A model generated the notes under the pieces. It was not told the DNA's origin and did not search any database. It saw only the letters and a program-made list of their open reading frames with translations. From a virus: a stretch of DNA of 29,145 bases. The stretch is taken from IMG/VR virus record IMGVR_UViG_3300025707_000026, positions 1 to 29,145 of that record, one strand, 5' to 3'. Positions 18,242 to 26,300 of the stretch are shown here, piece by piece; the stretch's first letter is position 1, and each line of letters opens with the position of its first letter. The translations under genes were made by a program, and so were the position numbers.

Positions 18242-20259
18242 TAGGAAAGACCTCCAAAATCAATTTGTAAGTTAGCACCAGAAACAGTGCCAGTATTAGT
18301 TATGTTATTCGATTGACAATCAAGCGACCCTCCCAACTGGGGCGAGGTATCCGAAACGACATCAGCTATCCCAGCGGATATGCTAGCGAATATAGAACCA
18401 GTGTAATATTTCAAAACATTACCTGTTTCGTCATACCACAAATCTCCTGCACTCGGAGAGCCTGGGGCTGATGAGGCAATCGTATATTCATCGCTATATC
18501 GGTTAATGCTGGCCTCGTTGGTAGCAGCCGTTGTGACATTCGCTGAAATCCCAGCCACGGTCGTTACGTTGGCACTAATCCCTGCAACCGTTGTTACGTT
18601 AGCCGATATCCCTGCCACTGTATTAACACTTGCTATGTCATCAGCTACGTCTGTAATATTATTACCAGATGACGTTGTAACTGCATCAGCAATAGAGCCT
18701 AAGTCCTCTTCATAAACCAACTCACCAGCAACAATATTGATGTTTGTCTGATTTTCCGCTGATGGAGCGGTTGATTGCCAAGCTGATCCATAACTCTTCA
18801 ACTCATTCAAGGATGTATCAAAATATAAATCACCTGCATCGTTGTCTGATACAGGAGCAGATGAAGCGACTCTATATCGTTCAGCGAAACTATTTACTCC
18901 TGTAATATTTGTTGCGGTAGTATTCACGTTGGCAATTGACCCTGACACGGTATTTATATTGGCAATTGACCCTGAACAGTTGTCCATAGCTGTTACATTA
19001 CCAGCCGTCCCAAGCGTATTCATATCAGCCACTACGTCAGCAGTCCCAAGGGTGTTCATATCGGTCACCACGTCAGCTGTACCAAGGGTATTCATGTCTG
19101 CGACAACATCGGCTGTGCCTAAAGTATTCATATCAGCAACTACATCCGCCGTACCGAGTGTATTCATGTCTGTGACAACGTCCGCTGTGCCAAGTGTATT
19201 CATATCGGCAACTACATCTGCGGTTCCGAGCGTGTTCATGTCCGCAACAACGTCAGCCGTACCAAGCGTGTTTAAGTCGGCTACTACGTCAGCAGTACCC
19301 AGGGTATTCATATCGGCAACCGCGTCACTTGTACCGAGTAATGCCATCGCCGCTACATTTGCTGATGTGCCAAGTAAATCCATATCGGTAACAACAGCAC
19401 TAGCGGCTAACGTATTAATGTTTGTTTGGTCTGAACTGGTAGGAGTGGTTCTAAGCCAGGTCGTCGTACCCAGGTCATAGACCATCATCACGTTATTTGA
19501 GGTATTGAAATAAAGGCAGCCATCTACTAGGGCAGCCCCATCATTATCAACGCTAGGATCGGAAGACTTCGCCCCCAGGAACCGATCATCGAAAAGATCG
19601 TAACTGGCCGCTGCCGCTGCCGCGCTGGTCGAACTGGCACTCGCCGAAGTCGAACTTGCACTCGCGCTGGTACTAGCCGCTGCCGCCGAACTCGCAGCCG
19701 CCGCAGATGAGGCAGCTACCGTAGCAACCTGGTCAACATAGTCATCAACTGATACGCCGACATCACCGTCTGAATCAAAGACAATAGCCTTGTTAGCTCT
19801 TAATGTATTTGAGGTTAGTTCTACCGAGGTCCCGGCAGAATCTGAAACTGGTATTTGAATGGATCGGCTGACTTTTTCATCAGCCCTTCTGGCGAGAATA
19901 GTGCTTCTATCTAACGCATCTTCAATAACATTTGGGAAGAACCCACCACCGGACACAAGGTCAGTCCCTTGCGTATACGCTGGTTCGTTAAGTATGGTTA
20001 GTTTTTCGCCAACCGCGATTGGACTCCATGCACCGGTCGTCGTAATCGATCCCCCAGGATTGTTATCCTGGTCAGCGTTTAGACTGACAGTATAGTCGGT
20101 CGTTAATGTCTTGGTTGATTCAACGCCAGATGAGTTGGTGAATACGACCGCCAGGTCTGAGCCGGTCGAACTAAATACTTTATAGGTAAATGCGAATGTC
20201 GTTGTGGAAGCGTTCCCTGCAAATGGTCCCGCTTTAATACTTTCAGTGGATATCGTCAC
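18241..20259 (-). CDS. T7-type tail fibre protein with tandem repeats
   Basis: 672 residues from GTG 20259, chosen because GGAGG lies 6 bases upstream (an ATG at 20289 lacks one). Residues 1-140 match the T7 gp17 N-terminal tail-attachment domain: TTTFAFTYKVF, TLTTDYTVSL, IAVGEKLTILNEPAYTQ, NVIEDALDRSTILARRADEK. An Ala/Ser coiled stretch follows, then eleven 12-residue repeats (291-422), a block repeating VAGISANVTT three times, and two SAP..NDAGDLYFDTS/SAGDLWYDET modules. No C-terminal receptor domain is seen, so the collar fibre encoded next probably forms the tip. Confidence 0.88.
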   Translation of the reverse strand: MTISTESIKAGPFAGNASTTTFAFTYKVFSSTGSDLAVVFTNSSGVESTKTLTTDYTVSLNADQDNNPGGSITTTGAWSPIAVGEKLTILNEPAYTQGTDLVSGGGFFPNVIEDALDRSTILARRADEKVSRSIQIPVSDSAGTSVELTSNTLRANKAIVFDSDGDVGVSVDDYVDQVATVAASSAAAASSAAAASTSASASSTSASASSTSAAAAAASYDLFDDRFLGAKSSDPSVDNDGAALVDGCLYFNTSNNVMMVYDLGTTTWLRTTPTSSDQTNINTLAASAVVTDMDLLGTSANVAAMALLGTSDAVADMNTLGTADVVADLNTLGTADVVADMNTLGTADVVADMNTLGTADVVTDMNTLGTADVVADMNTLGTADVVADMNTLGTADVVTDMNTLGTADVVADMNTLGTAGNVTAMDNCSGSIANINTVSGSIANVNTTATNITGVNSFAERYRVASSAPVSDNDAGDLYFDTSLNELKSYGSAWQSTAPSAENQTNINIVAGELVYEEDLGSIADAVTTSSGNNITDVADDIASVNTVAGISANVTTVAGISANVTTVAGISANVTTAATNEASINRYSDEYTIASSAPGSPSAGDLWYDETGNVLKYYTGSIFASISAGIADVVSDTSPQLGGSLDCQSNNITNTGTVSGANLQIDFGGLS
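18994..19389. repeat. Eleven tandem 36-base repeats in the fibre gene
   Basis: Units encode ADMNTLGTADVV. Nine are close copies (A/T at position 1, M/L at 3, one ending GNV); the two at the upstream end are degenerate (TDMDLLGTSANV, AAMALLGTSDAV). The protein repeat is nearly perfect while third codon positions differ freely between units. That indicates an old array kept by selection on the protein, not a recent slippage expansion. Confidence 0.9.
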
Positions 20260-20311
20260 GTTAAGCCTCCATGCTTGTAAGACCGGCATCTAGCCAGAAT
20301 ACTACCTTCAG

Positions 20312-20338
20312 TTTATAGGATATTTGTTAATGTGTCAA
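20312..20338 (-). promoter_or_regulatory. Promoter between the giant gene and the fibre gene
   Basis: Minus-strand TTGACA (20338-20333), 15-base spacer, TATAAA (20317-20312), in the only sizeable gap of the late operon. It would give the fibres, oxygenases and small membrane genes their own transcript in addition to read-through. Confidence 0.5.
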
Positions 20339-20346
20339 TTTACAAC

Positions 20347-23300
20347 CTATTGTTTTGAGTACCCAAATAATGGGGCTGTTACCTTATCTGTTTTCCCTTC
20401 TGCCAGGTCTAAGCTGCCCCAGATCAAACGCTCAACCTGGACCGCTGGCCAATGGAAAAACACGCCGCCTGTTTTATTAGCAGCCTTCCATAACTTCTCA
20501 TCATTCTCCATTTGTCCCACTTGCGTAGCGAATTTCCCTGCTTCTGCAATCCCCCTCATACCCGCTGGTCCCTGATACTGGGAGAACCCTTGAGCCATCC
20601 CGACAAACTCTCGGCCTATGAAAATTCCGCTCAATGGATATGCGATATGATCCCTCACGATCTTGTCGCGCATACATGCCCAATCCTTGCCATCGTCACA
20701 TTCTCCCCTTAACAACGCCCCCCTGACATATTCTTCGATGAGGATAGGGAAAGTGTAGAGCAAAAGAAAGTCAACCCCCAGGCGAGCGATTGAAGTAGGG
20801 CTTTTAAAGTTAGTCCCTTTAATACTGTCTGTAGAGAGGTTATAGGTTGTTTGGAAATAGGACATGAAATTAGTCCATAGCTTTTTCAAAGGACCGCCTC
20901 GCTGAATGCTTGCCAAATCCTTAATGTGTCCTGACCCCTGGGAATCGATCACCGCCTGATCTGCCATCGCGATCGAGTCCTGCTCGCTGGCATTCTCTGC
21001 CTGGGCTTTTTCATAAGCCCCAAGCCAGGTCGGGATATCTGCCATCAACTGCGCTTTAGCGATCAGGTAAAAGAAAGTATCATCTATCGGCCCTCTCACC
21101 TTACTGACAAAACCAGTACCGGCAATCTTGTTACGAATTTCGTTGATCTCTCGATTCATCGTCTTGCCGCGTAGGCGCATGAAAGAACTATGTTCGTACA
21201 TGAATTTAACCGTACCATCCATCGCCGCTGCCCCACTAAAAAACCTCAACATGGCTTTTGCCACATAGATAGGACCGACTCGGACCATCGACTGAGTAAG
21301 TCCCAGCGGTTGCAGCAAAGAAGTCCCAAGGTTCCATCCCATAGCTGCTATAGACATACCCTGCCGGAGCCAGTTCATTGCTTTTTCATGGGTTTGTACG
21401 GAAGGAACATCGCCAGCTGCGATATCGATAACTGTATTTTTTAACGCCTTATAAGTCGCTGCTCCATAATGTGCCGTGATCGCATCCACCATATCCTGAT
21501 GCCCCAGGATTTTATTGGTATCGATCAACCATTCATGCCAGGCAAGATCATGGATTACCTGGTGAACATGCGAAAAGATAACTCCGAAATCAGCCTTTAT
21601 TTTAATATTAACTTCGCCCTCCGCCCTAGCCTTCGTATGTCCTCGCGCTGTCGTAGCCCTGCCAGCGGCACCTAATTTCGCCTGGTCAGCTGCCGTCTTA
21701 GCCAGGTTGTCAAACGCGATATTGCTTTCATCTTGGTCGAATGTGATAGGGAAGTATCCGCCTCTGATTTGCCCTACAGCGGTGCCTGTATTGACCGGTA
21801 ATGCTTCTACTTTTTCCGGAGCTACCCCTGTAACCCTTCGTTCTTTTGCCTCGATCAAAGCCCAGTATTCTTCGATGTAATCCCACATCCCCTGGACAAA
21901 CGTCCAATCCCTTTCATCAAGAGTGGAAAGGATATGGTTCTCAACCTCGGACGCGGACAGGCCATACCCATCGGTCACCCTGGCACGGTTGGTTTCGTTC
22001 CCCCAGTTCAAAGCAATCATAATACGCTCTTGCTTTGACAGGCTAATATCGATATCAGGCACATACTCCAACTTATACAAACCGCCCTTTAGGGTAGTAA
22101 ACTCCAGGGTGTTATAAACGCTAAACAACTCACCGAGCTTGATGTTCGCCTTTTCCTGCATCTCGGCTTGCCAATCCGCCTGGGCATTCATCTTCTTAGT
22201 TACAAACTGCCAGAATGGACCGTTTTTTAAACCATCAAAAACACGCCCGATATTCCCGAATTTACGGTGTTCTGCCATGAAACTCAGCTTGTCTTTTTTC
22301 CATTGGTCCTGGGGGTTGTTTAACCCTAATCGTTTGTCTGAATCTTTGATCTTTTTCTTTTTAGCGGTCGCGTTGATTGTAAGCGTAATCTCATTGACCG
22401 CTGCTTGCACATCGCGTTTTTCCTGTTCCAGGAGAAGTTCGTTCTTGAGTCTTCCCAAGTGATCGATATTTTTTATGGTATCGTACAACCCTCTAAATTC
22501 ATCCATCGGGACCTGTCGATAATGCGTGAGTTCAATCTCGCCCAGGAGCCTTGGGTCTATATTAGGATTATTCCCTTTTGCTAGTTCTGCCTGTACCCAT
22601 TGAGATAGCGTTTCTCTACGTTTCAGGGCCTTCTGCGTGACGCTTTTTCGAATATCAAATTTCCCCAGGAGTCGGTCGATCTCGATCATGTATTCTGGAT
22701 CAATAGCTTTCCTGGCCCCCTTGCTATCCAGCCTGTTAAAGAAACGGACATTCCTGTCTACCTCTTCAAGAGCCTTGGACGCTACTTTTGCAAAGTGATG
22801 ATTTAATACCGCAGCCCTTTTGTGGTCGGTAGCCTCATCTAAATTACCGCGCTTGAGAGCATTCTCTGCTAACCGGTTAGCCCTGGCTTCCGCAGCTGCG
22901 AACTGACTCGGTTTAATATCCATGATTTTCATCCTGCCGATTTTCTCTTCCGCCCAGGCTCGCGCAGCCTTCATCAAAACATTTCCTTTACCGACTCTCT
23001 TGGCCAATGCGCTTAACTCTGCATGCACCGCCTTGGTCCTGGCTTCGTTATGAAGAGCTTCATCAACCGCCTTGTCTATGCTTGCGCGGTCGCCCAGGGT
23101 GCCAAATAGTTCCAGCATCCTGCGGTCGGTTTCTTCCTCGATCGCATCTCTCATCGGTTTCGCTTTAACCAGGGCATGTATCATTTCGTCTGCCGAGGAA
23201 TACCCAGCCAGGTCTTTAAGCAGGTTTACATTAATAGCGTCTTCCGAGTCGGAGATTAAGCCCCAGCGTCCTTTTGGCAGCGTCTTCCAAATAGCTTCCT

Positions 23301-26300
23301 CTTCGTTGCCGAATGTATCGATTAGACTCTGGATAGAAATCTTTTGATGTGGCGCGTCTTCCAGTTTGCCTTGCTGCCCTTCCTCCTGGGCGAATTTAAA
23401 GTAATTATCTTCATACGCTTCCGATGCTTCGTACTGATCGTTTTTTACGGAGTTATGTTTTCTGCCGGAGATTTCATCAACGAAAAGGGCTTCAAATACA
23501 TGCGGCTCGTACTTACCGTCTTGACCGAGGGGGTGCAAGTATCCGTACTGCACAAGCTGCGTTCCCATATCATCGATACTTAACCCATCTTTTGTCCTGG
23601 CAACCTTGCGGAAAGTACCGTATTCGGTTTTCTTATCTACGCCCCATTGGGTATACAGTTCATCCTGTTTAATCCCGCCTAGTTTCCCAATAGCTACAAA
23701 TAAGGAATCTACCTCTGGGGTAACATCTGTTTTATGGCTTTTAGTGGTTTTTTTCTTATCAACCGGCTGCCGTAACCAGGCAACCAATTTGTATTCTTGC
23801 TTCTCTGCGACCGTTTGTTCTGCTTCATTCTTGACCGCTTCTCTTTGATCTCTAACTTCTCGTTTCTTTTCTAGCAGGATACGGTTAGTCCCGATGCGGA
23901 GCCATTTCATATTATCCAGGCTTTTAGTCCGCAGTTTCTCATCCGCTTCTTCTACATCGTTAGTCACCGCTCGCTGGTACTCTAGCCACCGGTCAGGGTC
24001 CATCTTGATAACCTCGTTATTCTCAAACAGAGGTTTCATCCTGTTTATTTCCCTGGCGTTTGCGATCTCCTCATCGGTTGCCAGCATACGGTCGAACACT
24101 TCCCTCACTTCGTCACTAAGATTAACCTTCAGACCACTTCGAATCGTTGTGTATATCTGCTTCATCCATGCGGCAAAACTTCGGAATATTCCTTGGAGTT
24201 CCAGGGTAGGGGCGTTGCCTTCAAATAGGTATGCTTCAAACGCCCTGGCCACTTTCTCATGTCCGGTACGGCGTTCCTCTAAAGTCATATTGTTCCAGGC
24301 TGCCAGATCAAGTTTTTCTCCGCCGACAAACTTGAGCAGTTTGTCCATATCATCTTTGATTTTCTGCGGTGCGTTAGGCTGGTTTGCCAGGTAGCGTAGT
24401 TGTTCGTAAAAGAAATGACCAAGTTCATGGAGATAAGTGGATAGATCAGCGTTTTCCAGGAGCAAAATAACATTATCCCCTTTGCTGATATCCGGACCAA
24501 ACTGCAAGGCCCCTCGCTTTAACCCCTGTTTCTCCTGGAATAGGGCAATCCTTTTTGTTTTACCTTCTTCATCGGTTAGAGCCTCGCGAACCTGGTCAAG
24601 ATCAAAGCCTGGTTGAAAACCCCTGGTATATTCTTCGGGCGTGAGATCACCAGCTGGATCGATCTTCGCATTCTTGACCCCTAGCTTTTTCAAAACATCT
24701 TTAGCGACACTCGGTAATATCTTGTCGTAATAATCTTTCATGCCATCAGTCGCAACCTGGACCTCTATGCCGGACAACGCTTTATCGTTTGCTTCTAGGT
24801 CCTCTATAACAGAACCTGTCTTTCGTTCTAGTTGGCTTATTTTTTTAACTGCCCTAGTTTCCATCAGCATAGCTTCTTTTTTCTCCGCCTCTAACTTGTC
24901 TACGGACTTAGCTAATGCAAAAACTTCTTCCCTGCTCACCTCTGGATACCCATCTAGAAAACTCATAAAGTTCTCAAAATAAGTTTCTGCCTTTTCCCCT
25001 CGACTCGCTCCCAAACTCTTTATACGGTTTCTCTGACTTTCCGGTATTCTATTCGCTTCTGGATACCCAATTTTTCTCTCAAACTTTTCAAACAGAGGAG
25101 GAATGGAAAGATCAGCAGCCCTATACTTTTCTTGTGCTTCCTTCCGATCAAACTTTGCTTTCTCAAACTTAGCTATAACTCTCGGCGATGGCGGTTCAGA
25201 CCGGATCAATCGGGCTGCCGCGTCCCCTCCGATATACTTCGGCAGATCAACTTCCTCGACATGGTCCGCTATCTCGACAAATTCCTTTTCTCCTCGCGGC
25301 CTGGCTCTTAGGACCTTGGTATCAGGGTTCCAGATAATGCCGGAGATGAATCGCTCCATCTCATACCTGGTATCTTGTTGGATCCCACTTGTCCATTCGA
25401 TACGATCGAAACCATTACTGATCGCATGATGGATCATCCGCTTGAGTGCCAAGGCGGTATAGTCCTTAGTTTCATCTACAAATGGGGCTGGCGGTGCATC
25501 TGACTCGCGCCTCGCATCTGCCCAATCGGATTGTAGTTCTTGGATGTAAAGAACCCTGGCTGCCTTTGCGTCGGAACCTTCCAAATCTTTTAATTTTCCT
25601 TGGACTACCGCCGATTTTTTATGTACAACCTCTAGAGCCTCGGTTTCTGGCGCATACAAGGTTCGCATTATTTCTGGAGTAGCCCCATACATTTTTTTGC
25701 GGATTACTGTTAATGCGTCGTCCGCTTTCTTCCACTCGGCCTGGGCTGCATCGAGTTCGGCTTTCTTTTCTTTGTCCAGGATAATACGCTCCCCGACTCT
25801 TTCATCCGCTCTGACATGCACCAGGATATTAGGATTAGGGAAATGGGAATCGTGTTTAAATTCTTTAGCAGGAGGATTAAAGAAGCGAGTGCCATGGGTT
25901 TCCTTCAATGATGGGATTTCGGCTACATAAAAATATCTCTCTGCATGGCGGTAGTAGTAATGCATCTCCTCCTTGGTAAAAATATCGCTATTAGACTTTA
26001 GGGCAAGGAAGTTTGCGGTCCCAGCATTGACCTTGAAATCAGATAGCCAGGCTGCCACTCGCTGCGATTGGTTCCCCCCTCCTGGCGCGTCCTTCGCTTT
26101 CATCTCTGCCCATTTTACAATCTTTTCTCTCAACGCGAGAGCTTCGGCTGGTACTGTAAGTGCCGCCATCTTATTTCCCGGCAGCGTGATTAACCACTCG
26201 ACATAATCCTTGCCGCCTTCATGCATCCAGTTGGTGAACTTGGTAACTCCTTCTGAGTTGTCTTTGATCTGGTTACGGTTGTCTAAGAACTCCGCTTCCG

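Noticed and set aside
18994-19389. CRISPR array
   Set aside because: The 36-base units are contiguous coding repeats without unique spacers.
18842-19480. Long plus-strand open frame opposite the fibre repeats
   Set aside because: It is the antisense of the 36-base repeat array; its repeated ATTSAVP pattern simply mirrors the minus-strand gene, which has recognisable domains.
23894-24394. 166-codon plus-strand frame inside the giant gene
   Set aside because: Ser/Arg-rich composition typical of an antisense shadow; it lies wholly opposite a well-supported coding frame and has no start signal.
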